Below are positions 17,109-24,940 of a stretch of DNA of 46,131 nt, piece after piece. Positions within the stretch are counted from its first letter, which is position 1, and the number at the start of each line of letters is the position of its first letter. Both the position numbers and the translations under genes were made by a program. The DNA is taken from NCBI GenBank assembly GCA_046706185.1, contig JBJKPR010000027.1:1-46131 (forward strand), written 5' to 3'. Origin of the DNA: JAJZXY01 sp046706185 (GTDB lineage: Archaea > Thermoplasmatota > Thermoplasmata > Sysuiplasmatales > Sysuiplasmataceae). Under the pieces are notes generated by a model. The model saw nothing but the letters and a program-made list of their open reading frames with translations. It made no database searches and had not been told where the DNA came from.

Positions 17109-17136
17109 GTTTGACAGCCTGCAACAGGCTCCAAAC
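17109..17136 (+). terminator. Hairpin after the membrane protein gene
   Basis: GTTTG-ac-AGCCTG-caa-CAGGCT-c-CAAAC gives an 11-bp stem with a small internal bulge and a 3-nt loop, starting eight bases after the stop at 17101. It is a plausible 3'-end structure. The rest of the gap to 17482 holds no convincing gene. Confidence 0.5.
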
Positions 17137-17482
17137 TCAGAGCTCAAACAGCTGCAGTCCTGTCATGTGCCTTATTTCTGAACAGGCAATGCTCCAAATC
17201 ACTTACCCTTTCTCATTTGTTCCTCAATCCGACCATAAATATCCATCACAGGGTTCTTCGCCGTCGTCCCTCTGCGGTAGTCCGTGCAAAAATATACGCT
17301 GCAGCCTGGTTCAGGGCCAGTTAGGGCAAAGCGAGGCAACGGTACGCATGACAGTCCTCCGATCGTCAACAACTACCTCAGTCGAATTTCCCCGAATTCA
17401 CGACAGTTGCTGAATTGAATGTGGGTGCATGAAGGTATTCTCTGCACCCGGTGGTTATTGTCCGCGACATATGCAACAGTTA

Positions 17483-18862
17483 TCAGTCTGCCGACTCCGC
17501 TTCCACCTCTGTTGGAGCAGTTGCTGCATCGTCAGCGGGTAGCGTCTTTCTGTCTCTGAGGAAGATTGCAGTTATTATCATGGATACGACTGTTATGCCT
17601 ATGTAGAGGCCAATCTGATACGGCGCAGCCCCTTTTGGACCGTTGAAAGTAACCAGCAGGTATGGTGTAAGGAAAGCAGTCCAGACACCTGCCCCGAAGA
17701 ATACGGTCAACTGATATGAGAGCCCGACTCCTGCCGCCCTTTCTGAGGTCGTAAAGTTTTCTGACATTACTCCGGGCCAGAGAGTTGCTGCAAATCTGGG
17801 GACGCCGTACATGACTATGACGGCCACTGAAATCAGGAAATAGTTGGCGCTGCTGACCAGGTAGAGGTACAGCACGGCGCTGAGTATAACTGCTCCGTCT
17901 GCGATGACTATGAGCATTTTCTTCTTGTTAATCACAGTGGCGAAAAGTGCACCTATCACCCCTACCGCAGTTGCGATCAGAGATGCGTTGCCTATTATCA
18001 GTGCAACCTGCACGATCGTCAGGTGCTCGGCCTTTAGCCATGCAGAAAGGAAGCCACCCAGTGCAATGGCAACCACCTGCAGCAGAGGGAATGCCCCTAT
18101 TATGAGGAGTGCCATCGTCAGCTTCCTTCGTTTGAAAACCTCCAGACCAGATACCCTTCTCACTGCTTTTTGCTTCTCCACGACTGCCCTGAAAAGCGGG
18201 CTTTCAATCGACCTGTACCTGAGCACGAGACCTATTATTGCCCCAAGTCCCATTATGATGAACAGGATTCTCCAGCCGTAGGAAGCGAACGCGGAGGCGG
18301 TCATTATGCTCCTCGTGAACGCTACGGAATATGATGCAATTGCACCACCGAGTGAGACCATTGTCTGAATCCAGCTTGTTGCGAAAATCCTCCATTTGGA
18401 TTTTGCGGTAACCTCTGCGATCCAGCTTGTTGCACCACCAAATTCGCCTCCAAGACCGAAGCCGAAGATTACCCTTGCAAGGATGACAAGAACTGGAGCA
18501 AGGATCCCGATCTGACTGTAGGTAGGAACAAACGCAACGCCGATAGTGCCGATGGTGACGAGAACCAGGGTCCAGATCAGGGTGTACCTTCTGCCTCGCC
18601 TGTCGGCCACACTTCCGAATATGAATGCGCCTATGGGCCTCACGAGCCAGGTGCTGGCGACTGCCGCTATCGAAAGTGCAACAGCCACTACAGGGTTCGA
18701 CTTGGAGAAGAATATCTGCGCCCAGACAAAGACAGCTATTGGTCCTGTGGCAAGGCCGTTGTCCGTGAAATCGAGCAATGTCCCGATCACGGCGGCAAGC
18801 GTTATGTGGGCTTTCTTTCCGGACGACAGGTCCACTGATTGAGAAGCGACTTCATTCGTCAT
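17483..18862 (-). CDS. MFS transporter, MHS-like
   Basis: A 459-residue, twelve-helix transporter related to the two at 457 and 2058, with a RPIGAFIFGSVADRRGRR loop and GLGGEFGGATSW in the fifth-helix region. The first-helix EWYDF motif is replaced by LDFTDN, so the substrate may differ. The ATG at 18862 is fixed by GGGGGAC at 18867-18873, four bases upstream; the longer frame to 18901 runs through the promoter. It is divergent from the creatinase-like gene at 19067, which is followed by UbiD, and probably imports their substrate (inference). The tail (TAPTEVEAESAD) is acidic and cytoplasmic. Confidence 0.85.
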   Translation of the reverse strand: MTNEVASQSVDLSSGKKAHITLAAVIGTLLDFTDNGLATGPIAVFVWAQIFFSKSNPVVAVALSIAAVASTWLVRPIGAFIFGSVADRRGRRYTLIWTLVLVTIGTIGVAFVPTYSQIGILAPVLVILARVIFGFGLGGEFGGATSWIAEVTAKSKWRIFATSWIQTMVSLGGAIASYSVAFTRSIMTASAFASYGWRILFIIMGLGAIIGLVLRYRSIESPLFRAVVEKQKAVRRVSGLEVFKRRKLTMALLIIGAFPLLQVVAIALGGFLSAWLKAEHLTIVQVALIIGNASLIATAVGVIGALFATVINKKKMLIVIADGAVILSAVLYLYLVSSANYFLISVAVIVMYGVPRFAATLWPGVMSENFTTSERAAGVGLSYQLTVFFGAGVWTAFLTPYLLVTFNGPKGAAPYQIGLYIGITVVSMIITAIFLRDRKTLPADDAATAPTEVEAESAD

Positions 18863-19066
18863 TTGTGTCCCCCAAAATGACTTGAGATAGGGGTAACACA
18901 AACTATATATAAAAAACGTGCGATTCTATTTAGAGCAGGAAACAATATTTGTCATGATTTTATTTCCTGGCATTTTTGTTTATTTATAGTGCATCTTGAG
19001 GCCTCATTCCATTTCATCAGAAAACTAGATAAGATAAAATCTCTTTCAGGAAGAGGGGACCAGACA
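18863..19066. promoter_or_regulatory. Divergent promoter region with shared operator candidate
   Basis: Two TATA elements point outward: ctatatataaa (18903-18913) for the MFS gene on the minus strand and tttatttatag (about 18979-18989) for the M24-fold gene on the plus strand. Between them lies an inverted repeat CAGGAAA (18936-18942) / TTTCCTG (18963-18969) with a 20-nt spacer. Ribosome sites are GGGGGAC before the MFS start and GGGGAC (19055-19060) before the M24 start. The layout fits one regulator controlling both directions. Confidence 0.6.
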
Positions 19067-20284
19067 ATGAGTACAACCAGTCAAATGTCGGTAAGCCTGC
19101 CAACTGAGAAGGAACGTGAGCGGAGATATGGCCTGATAAAGGAGGAGATGAAGAAGAGGTCTCTTGACTGCCTGATAATAGCGGGCTTCTCGGGCCGCTG
19201 GAATATGATGAACGCGAATGTGCGGTACGTAAGCAACTATTCCGATAATCTGTCCACCGTCAGCTATGTGATTTTCCCTCTTGATGGTGAAACCACATAC
19301 ATTACTCAGATGATGGTCAAGAAGAGCCTTGCCACCACTTCCTGGGTGAAGGACATAAGACCATTCTCGACCAGAGATGCGAAGGTGATGATCGATCGCA
19401 TCAGGCAGCTGGGTCTGCAGGAGGGGCATATAGGGCTGGTCGGTGCCGGCTACAGGAGCAAGGAAGTCGTCGGGATGCCGTACAACCTTTACGTCGAACT
19501 TGTAAAGGAATTCCCCAAGGCGAAGTTTACAGATGACACGGACATTTTCACTTCCCTGCGGTATGTCAAGAGCGAGGAAGAAATTGAGCTGATGAAACGT
19601 TCGACCGAAATATGTGACAACACCTTTGAGGACATGCTCAAGCTGACAAAGCCCGGTATGAAGGAGAACGAGTGGTTTGCCGAGCTTGAACGCGTCACAT
19701 ATTACAACGGCGCAGAGCAGCCTTACTTCATAATAGGGACGTCAGGCCCTATGCCAACAAGCTCTCCTGAGTACTTCAAGAACGACTCGATTTTCAGCTC
19801 CAGAACGCTCAACAAGGGAGATGTGATCCTGAGCGAGTTCTCTCCCAGCTGTGCAGGGTACATGGCGCAGACTCTCCAGCTTATCAGCCTGGGAAAGGCA
19901 CATCCTGACGTTGAGAAGATGGTGCGCTGTTCCCTCGAGGTTTACAAGAGGCTCATTCCAGAATTGAAGCCAGGCCAGACAAATGGCAACTTCATGAAGA
20001 TAGCTGCAGAGGTTGCAGAGGGATACAGGTCCGAGCTTGGTGACGATATTCAGGCGCTTACTCCGATAGTTCACGGTGTCGGTCTTTCAGCCCCCGAGCC
20101 AACATCGGGAGAGGGGCACGAGATTGGCGAGTTCAAACCAGGAATGGTGATGATGCTTGAGCTCGGCCCACACTCACAAAGACCAGTTTACACGTGGCTC
20201 GGGACTCCCTTTGTGATAACCGACGGGGCGCCGAAGAGTCTCACTAGAATTCCATTTGAAGATCGTGCTCTCGCAGTCGTATAA
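19067..20284 (+). CDS. Creatinase/prolidase-fold (M24) protein lacking metal ligands
   Basis: A 405-residue protein with the two-domain layout of creatinases and prolidases: an N-terminal creatinase_N-like domain to about residue 165 and a C-terminal pita-bread domain. The five metal ligands of M24 peptidases are mostly lost: Glu257 and Gln268 stand where the two Asp should be and Asp386 where the last Glu should be. His336 (HGVGL) and Glu365 remain. Loss of the metal site is typical of creatinase, which hydrolyses creatine without metal, so this is more likely a C-N hydrolase or a non-peptidase than an aminopeptidase. The ATG at 19067 has GGGGAC six bases upstream. It is followed by UbiD after 143 bp, which has its own promoter. 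Confidence 0.8.
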   Translation: MSTTSQMSVSLPTEKERERRYGLIKEEMKKRSLDCLIIAGFSGRWNMMNANVRYVSNYSDNLSTVSYVIFPLDGETTYITQMMVKKSLATTSWVKDIRPFSTRDAKVMIDRIRQLGLQEGHIGLVGAGYRSKEVVGMPYNLYVELVKEFPKAKFTDDTDIFTSLRYVKSEEEIELMKRSTEICDNTFEDMLKLTKPGMKENEWFAELERVTYYNGAEQPYFIIGTSGPMPTSSPEYFKNDSIFSSRTLNKGDVILSEFSPSCAGYMAQTLQLISLGKAHPDVEKMVRCSLEVYKRLIPELKPGQTNGNFMKIAAEVAEGYRSELGDDIQALTPIVHGVGLSAPEPTSGEGHEIGEFKPGMVMMLELGPHSQRPVYTWLGTPFVITDGAPKSLTRIPFEDRALAVV

Positions 20285-20427
20285 TTGCACTGATATTGCT
20301 TACTGATATCCAGCATTTCCCCGTTCTGACTCGCAGGGTCAGGTAGCGAAGCGTTTGGCGAAGCAAATCCATTACATGCGAATTTGGGTGATATTTTTTT
20401 CGCGAAAACCGAAAGATAGATATTAAC

Positions 20428-21939
20428 ATGCCCGATTACACAAGGCGGGGTTCAGCATTGGCAGTAGTCAGCGAATCAAAGAAAGTGGAAAGTGCAAATC
20501 CCCAGTTTCTGTGGTATGATGTGAGAGACTGGTTAGAACAGGCGGAAAAGATCGGTGAACTGCAGAGAGTAAAGGGTGCCGATTCAAAGCTTGAACTGTC
20601 TGCAATTGCGCAGGTCAACGCGTCCAGAAACGGTCCAGCTTTGCTGTTCGAGGACATCAAAGGTTATGATCCGAATTACAGGGTCCTCACCAATTCCGCT
20701 GTCAATATACGTACATTCAACCTCACATTCGGCGGAAACCTGAACCATGGAATCAAGGAGACAGTTGAAAACCTGATAGGCAAGCCTAACAAATGGCAGC
20801 AGGAAGCATCGAATTATCCGGTGGAGGAGGTAAGCAGTTCACCCCTCATGGAGAACGTCAAGACCGGAAGCGACATCGACCTGCTCAAGTTTCCGGCTCC
20901 CTTCTGGCATGAAAAGGACGCGGGGAGGTTTATCGGGACCGGCACCGCAGTCATCACAAGGGACCCGGATACAGGAGAGTTGAACGTTGGCGCATACAGG
21001 GCCCAGCTTTATGACAAGAACCTGGTCGGAGTAAACATAGGCCCCGGAAAACACGGCTCCTACCATATGCGCAAGTACTTCGAGAGGGGGCAGCCCATGC
21101 CGGTCGTTATGGTCTTCGGGCCAACACCCCTCCTCTACTGCCTTTCAGGCAGCGAGGTTCCTACCGGCATATCTGAGCTGGAATACTACGGCGCAATAAG
21201 AAAGGAGCGCATGAAAGTAATAAAGGGGAGGGTGACAGGTCTTCCCATACCTGCCAATGCCGACATTGCGGTGGAAGGGTTTGTCGACCCGAACAAGAGG
21301 AGAGTTGAGGGTCCACACGGAGAATGGGGCGGCTATTACCAGAGCGATGTAATGGAAAAGCCGTACCTCGAAGTCCAGACACTCTACCACAGGAACGACC
21401 CGATCATCGTTGGTGCCGCCATGTCGAAGGGATCCTGGAATGACCACGCCTTCTGGAGATGCACCTGGAAGTCGGCACTCATATACGATGAGCTTGCGAA
21501 GAACGGCCTGCAGAACATCAAGGGCGTGTATTTCCATCCCTCGGGCGTAGGGAGGAAACTGTGCGTCATCTCGATCAAGCAGGCGTTCGCAGGGCACGCG
21601 ACGGAGGCAGGCTACCTTGCTTCGCAGACGAGAGGGGCAGCCTACGCTGGAAAGTGGGTCGTTGTGGTTGACGACGACGTCGACCCGTACGACATAGATG
21701 ATGTGCTTTGGGCAATGTGCAGCAGGGCCGACCCCGCAGAAACGGGTGTTTTAAGGGACGGCTGGGGCGGAGCGCTCTTCTCGAAGGACAGAAGATCCAG
21801 GGGCATAATCTTTGCAGTCACGCCCTTCGACAAGCTCGAGGAGTATTCCAAGAGGACATGCTTCATAACCGAGGAGACGAAGAAGGCGACGATAGACAAG
21901 TGGTCCAAGCTGTTCAACGGAAGATGGGACAAGAGGTAA
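20428..21939 (+). CDS. UbiD-family (prenylated-FMN) decarboxylase
   Basis: A 503-residue protein, slightly longer than usual at the N-terminus. It has the family blocks GTGTAVITRDPDTGELNVGAYR (split here into the strand and the conserved Arg), then PTGISELEYYGA, and EGPHGEWGGYY with acidic residues Glu294 and Glu299. UbiD enzymes (de)carboxylate aromatic or alpha,beta-unsaturated acids using prenylated FMN, made by a UbiX prenyltransferase not seen in this window. The leaderless ATG at 20428 has a T-rich TATA-like element about 30 bp upstream. With the divergent MFS gene and the M24-fold protein it forms a compact catabolic block, probably for an aromatic or heteroaromatic acid. Confidence 0.9.
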   Translation: MPDYTRRGSALAVVSESKKVESANPQFLWYDVRDWLEQAEKIGELQRVKGADSKLELSAIAQVNASRNGPALLFEDIKGYDPNYRVLTNSAVNIRTFNLTFGGNLNHGIKETVENLIGKPNKWQQEASNYPVEEVSSSPLMENVKTGSDIDLLKFPAPFWHEKDAGRFIGTGTAVITRDPDTGELNVGAYRAQLYDKNLVGVNIGPGKHGSYHMRKYFERGQPMPVVMVFGPTPLLYCLSGSEVPTGISELEYYGAIRKERMKVIKGRVTGLPIPANADIAVEGFVDPNKRRVEGPHGEWGGYYQSDVMEKPYLEVQTLYHRNDPIIVGAAMSKGSWNDHAFWRCTWKSALIYDELAKNGLQNIKGVYFHPSGVGRKLCVISIKQAFAGHATEAGYLASQTRGAAYAGKWVVVVDDDVDPYDIDDVLWAMCSRADPAETGVLRDGWGGALFSKDRRSRGIIFAVTPFDKLEEYSKRTCFITEETKKATIDKWSKLFNGRWDKR

Positions 21940-22246
21940 GCGCCCCCTGCCCGTTCAATTCCTGAGATATCGCTGTATGCCCCGGACAGCCGGTTAACTG
22001 CATGCAGCAGCCGCGGCACGGCTGCCATCAGCGGCGTGCTGCTCAAAACTTTTTGTCTTTATGCATCCATCCGGCAGCCGTAAGCAGGAACAAGAACGTT
22101 CCTTGTGCAAGCCATTTTTAATGCATCACAAACCCGGAGCAACGGCTCCGTGTCCAGAGGTTTGGCAACGGACAGACACAAGCACCCCGGAAGGTGCAAA
22201 AGGTGACTTATATCCACAAAGACCATTACCTCCGTCGGGGAGTGTC
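21940..22246 (+). promoter_or_regulatory. Intergenic region with hairpin and promoter of the second G1 protease
   Basis: No gene is seen. GCAGCC-N7-GGCTGC near 22006-22024 can fold after the UbiD stop. A TATA-like acttatatcc lies around 22206-22215, and GGGGAG at 22237-22242 is four bases before a TTG start. This arrangement resembles the one upstream of the first protease gene and excludes the long upstream in-frame extension to 22061. Confidence 0.5.
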
Positions 22247-23152
22247 TTGAAAAAAGGAATTGCTTCTCTTGTTTGTGCATCTGTTCTGATTTCGGCATTT
22301 GGCCTGCTGGCAGTGCCAGCCTTCGGCCTACACGGACAATCATCCGGACCAATCACAGAATCGGCCAATATGCTGTTTGGCATATCCTCGAGTAACAGCC
22401 TGAACTGGGCAGGATATGCAGTTACCGGCGCCTCCGGGTCAGTCACGAATGTGACAGGCTCCTTCGTGGTGCCAGACCCTCCTGCGATTGCCGGCAGTTC
22501 AAGTGCGGTGTCTTCCACGATGGCAGCCGGACATGCTATCGCATATCATCCAGGCAAGGGCGGTTCAGGTGGGGGCGGTTCATCCAAGACGAGTTACGCT
22601 GCCTTCTGGGCGGGCATAGACGGATACAACAGCAATACTGTCGAGCAGGCAGGTGTTCTGATGAACGACTCAAACGGCGTAGTCTCATACAGTGTCTGGT
22701 ATGAGTTCTACCCTGCTGCTCCCGTGTATGCCGGGTGGCATCCCGATGCAGGCGACACTGTTGCTGTTTATGTGAATTACTCAACTTCGGGCGGGGCATT
22801 TGTCGCTACTGTAATGGATCTGACGATCGGCAAGACCTATGTGTCTCCTGCAACAGGTGTCTCGGGAGCGCAGCGGAGTTCAGCCGAATGGATTGCCGAA
22901 GCACCCTCTTCGGGTCACAGCATATTGCCCCTCGCAGACTTCGTCACTGTGTACTTCGGCACGGATTACACCGGCTTCGGGCAGAGCAACTTCGCCACGG
23001 TTGAAGGAACTTACGCTTCAATAGGGGCGTTGTCCGCAAGCAGCAGCGTGTACTCAATCAACATGGTGAGCCGAAACAGCTCCCTGAAGGCATCAACTTC
23101 CCAACTGTCCACCGATGGAACAAGCTTCAGCGTCACGTGGGAGAGCAGCTGA
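22247..23152 (+). CDS. Secreted G1 (eqolisin-type) glutamic endopeptidase, second copy
   Basis: A 301-residue paralogue of the protease at 11015. From the TTG at 22247 it begins MKKGIASLVCASVL, a clear signal peptide ending near residue 27. The mature part has SLNWAGY, WAGIDG...VEQAGV (Gln134), WYEFYP and SAEWIAEAP (Glu214), with both catalytic residues in place. It differs mainly by a longer Gly/Ser-rich loop (about residues 80-113) before the WAGIDG block. The TTG start is preferred because it has the same close G-rich ribosome site as the first copy and gives a proper signal peptide. Its role is extracellular protein digestion at acid pH. Confidence 0.88.
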   Translation: MKKGIASLVCASVLISAFGLLAVPAFGLHGQSSGPITESANMLFGISSSNSLNWAGYAVTGASGSVTNVTGSFVVPDPPAIAGSSSAVSSTMAAGHAIAYHPGKGGSGGGGSSKTSYAAFWAGIDGYNSNTVEQAGVLMNDSNGVVSYSVWYEFYPAAPVYAGWHPDAGDTVAVYVNYSTSGGAFVATVMDLTIGKTYVSPATGVSGAQRSSAEWIAEAPSSGHSILPLADFVTVYFGTDYTGFGQSNFATVEGTYASIGALSASSSVYSINMVSRNSSLKASTSQLSTDGTSFSVTWESS

Positions 23153-23294
23153 TTCACCATTCCCTGCAGCCCCGGCTGACAGCGGCACGTGTCCGGAGGG
23201 CTAAGCGCAACATCGGGCACCGCAATGCCAGACTCACCGCTTGCTAGAATAAACCATCGATTCCTTCCCTGATGATCTTCAGGATACCATTATC

Positions 23295-23825
23295 ATGCCC
23301 ACGTCAAATCCTACCGCTGCACTGTCTTGCAGTGGATTTCGCATGAAACTCATAATGGAGCCCGGTGAGGTAGTCAGATTCCAGAAAATCAGGTTCGGCG
23401 TACTTCTATTCCTGGGCGTCATCTGGACTGCTGTGATAACTATGCTCGTGCTGTCTCATCCACGTGAGTTCCTTTCCAGGTTTAGCGGCATGGTTGCCCT
23501 TATTCTGATTTCTGTCTATTTCATCGTCTTTCCCCTCTGGGGTGCTTTTGATGCCCGAAGGACCATACGTCTGCACCAGAACAGCACATCCAGCGTGCAG
23601 ATAGACGCTTCCACCTTTCTTGCTGTAATAATAACTGTATTCATCGTCTATGCTGTCTTTCCCAGGGAGGTGGCTCTTGTTTCAGGAGGCATTACCGGGT
23701 ACGTGCTTGCCTTTCTTCTTGGAACCGGCAACGTCTTTGGCGGGTACAAGTTCACGGACCGTTTCATAAAGTGGCTCGGCGCTCTGGTACATCGCAGCGC
23801 ACAGACCACCGCAAATGAACCGTGA
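23295..23825 (+). CDS. Four-helix membrane protein
   Basis: A 176-residue protein with four membrane segments (about residues 33-52, 64-84, 105-123 and 127-148) and a charged middle loop with FDARRTIRLHQ. No family was recognised. The ATG at 23295 is used; a later in-frame ATG at 23343 (MKLIMEPGEVVRF) is an alternative start that removes a low-complexity N-terminus. A TATA-like aataaac lies near 23248. It stands alone between the second G1 protease and an AT-rich non-coding stretch. Confidence 0.65.
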   Translation: MPTSNPTAALSCSGFRMKLIMEPGEVVRFQKIRFGVLLFLGVIWTAVITMLVLSHPREFLSRFSGMVALILISVYFIVFPLWGAFDARRTIRLHQNSTSSVQIDASTFLAVIITVFIVYAVFPREVALVSGGITGYVLAFLLGTGNVFGGYKFTDRFIKWLGALVHRSAQTTANEP

Positions 23826-23944
23826 ATGCCGCAGTTCCTGATTTCCTGATCAGGTGTATAGAGCCTGTTGCATGTTCCAACGAGGGGTAGGGTGTACAAG
23901 GCGGTTCTTGTCCCCGGCTTTCATGCACTTTCGCTGTTGACATT

Positions 23945-23967
23945 TACAGCTCATTCCATGAGCTGTA
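23945..23967. other. Perfect 10-bp hairpin in an AT-rich gap
   Basis: TACAGCTCAT-tcc-ATGAGCTGTA folds into a perfect 10-bp stem with a 3-nt loop. It is followed by about 90 bp of very AT-rich sequence before the small gene at 24111. The gap 23826-24110 holds no convincing gene. The hairpin may end the membrane protein transcript or act as a protein-binding site for the downstream unit. Confidence 0.5.
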
Positions 23968-24110
23968 TATTGACAATATTCATAACATCGAATGAAATCA
24001 TATTTGCGTTATTTATGCCTAAATGAATGATAATTTAGTAAAACATTGAGCAGATGATATTGATAAATGGAGAAATGCTGAAATACTGCTTCTGACTCGA
24101 TGGAGAAGCG

Positions 24111-24311
24111 ATGACACAACAACCTGTCTCCCCGAATACATTCATGCTTCGCAGTCTTGAAGACCAAGGAAGGGCCGCCATTGCTCTGTTTTCCCTGGTA
24201 AGCAATGTCTTTTCAATCCGGGAATGGAAAAACCGATATCGGGAATCATCTGGTAACGTGGCGAACTACGCCGCGGTGGATAACGCTCCTTCCAAACGGG
24301 GTGCTGATTGA
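24111..24311 (+). CDS. Possible small protein preceding the Cys-rich gene
   Basis: A 66-codon frame with GGAG five bases before its ATG. Its TGA ends one base before the ATG of the Cys-rich gene at 24313, the spacing expected for translational coupling. The translation has no recognisable domain, and nothing similar precedes the second Cys-rich gene at 26442, so it could be a chance frame. Confidence 0.3.
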   Translation: MTQQPVSPNTFMLRSLEDQGRAAIALFSLVSNVFSIREWKNRYRESSGNVANYAAVDNAPSKRGAD

Positions 24312-24312
24312 A

Positions 24313-24468
24313 ATGTGTGAAGGATGCAGGGATTCGTTGGTGTGCTCCTGTCCTTGCCTGGACCAGTGGATTGTCATGGACTACTACGGAATGACCTTCT
24401 GCTCCAAGTGCGGCTGTAAAGCACTACCGGCAGTGGAAGAGAAGCTTGTGTCTTTCCAGGGGGTGTAG
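24313..24468 (+). CDS. 51-residue Cys-rich protein (copy 1)
   Basis: A short gene below usual length cutoffs. It encodes 51 residues with eight cysteines at 2, 5, 11, 13, 15, 30, 33 and 35, in the pattern CX2C-X5-CXCXC-X14-CX2CXC, and a central YYGMTFC segment. A second gene at 26442 encodes a protein of the same length with all eight cysteines at the same positions. That is strong evidence that both are real and constrained. The pattern suggests a small two-site zinc-binding or metallothionein-like fold; no known family was recognised. GGGGTG lies about nine bases upstream. The stop is TAG. It is cytoplasmic, with no signal peptide. Confidence 0.72.
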   Translation: MCEGCRDSLVCSCPCLDQWIVMDYYGMTFCSKCGCKALPAVEEKLVSFQGV

Positions 24469-24564
24469 CAGGTCGTTGGAACCGCGCCCCTCCCCTCCAT
24501 CTGCTCAAGCACAGCGACAGGTGTTCAGATACAAGCTGTCACAGGCAGATCCCCGGGAGAAAGG

Positions 24565-24912
24565 CTAGTCGGCCCATTTTGCATCTCTGGGATCAGGCAG
24601 CTTCTCTCTCCAAAGTGCCTCCCTCTCTTTTCCGAGGACGACGTACCCGTTCTCGATTGACACGTCGTAGAGCGTTAACCCTTTCCTGCTGAATGAAAGG
24701 CTTTTTCCGGTCACTATGTCGAACGATGCGCTGTGAACAGGACAGACAACATGGTTCTTCTCTGAAACAACCCCCTCCGATAACCTTCCGCCTATGTGGG
24801 GGCATATGTCCCTGAACGCATAGACGGTATCACCCCTTTTCAGGAAGCAGACGCTCCTGCCGCCGATTTCAGCATGTACGGCTTTCCCCTCCTTGAGGCT
24901 GTCAAATCGCAA
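24565..24912 (-). CDS. Rieske-type [2Fe-2S] ferredoxin
   Basis: A 115-residue protein with both Rieske ligand pairs, CPHIGG (Cys37, His39) and CPVHSASFD (Cys57, His60), in a soluble ferredoxin without a membrane anchor. Such ferredoxins pass electrons to aromatic-ring oxygenases or act with nitrite reductase-like enzymes; no oxygenase alpha subunit is seen here. The start chosen is TTG at 24912, with GGGGAGG about ten bases upstream, giving a typical ferredoxin N-terminus. An ATG at 24969 would add 19 residues overlapping the preceding amidohydrolase gene. The close spacing indicates co-transcription with that gene. Confidence 0.85.
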   Translation of the reverse strand: MRFDSLKEGKAVHAEIGGRSVCFLKRGDTVYAFRDICPHIGGRLSEGVVSEKNHVVCPVHSASFDIVTGKSLSFSRKGLTLYDVSIENGYVVLGKEREALWREKLPDPRDAKWAD

Positions 24913-24940
24913 AGACTGCTGTTCCTCCCCGTCCAGTGTC

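Noticed and set aside
22061..22246. N-terminal extension of the second G1 protease
   Set aside because: The extension covers a TATA element and a ribosome site and would bury the signal peptide; the TTG at 22247 gives a normal secretory start.
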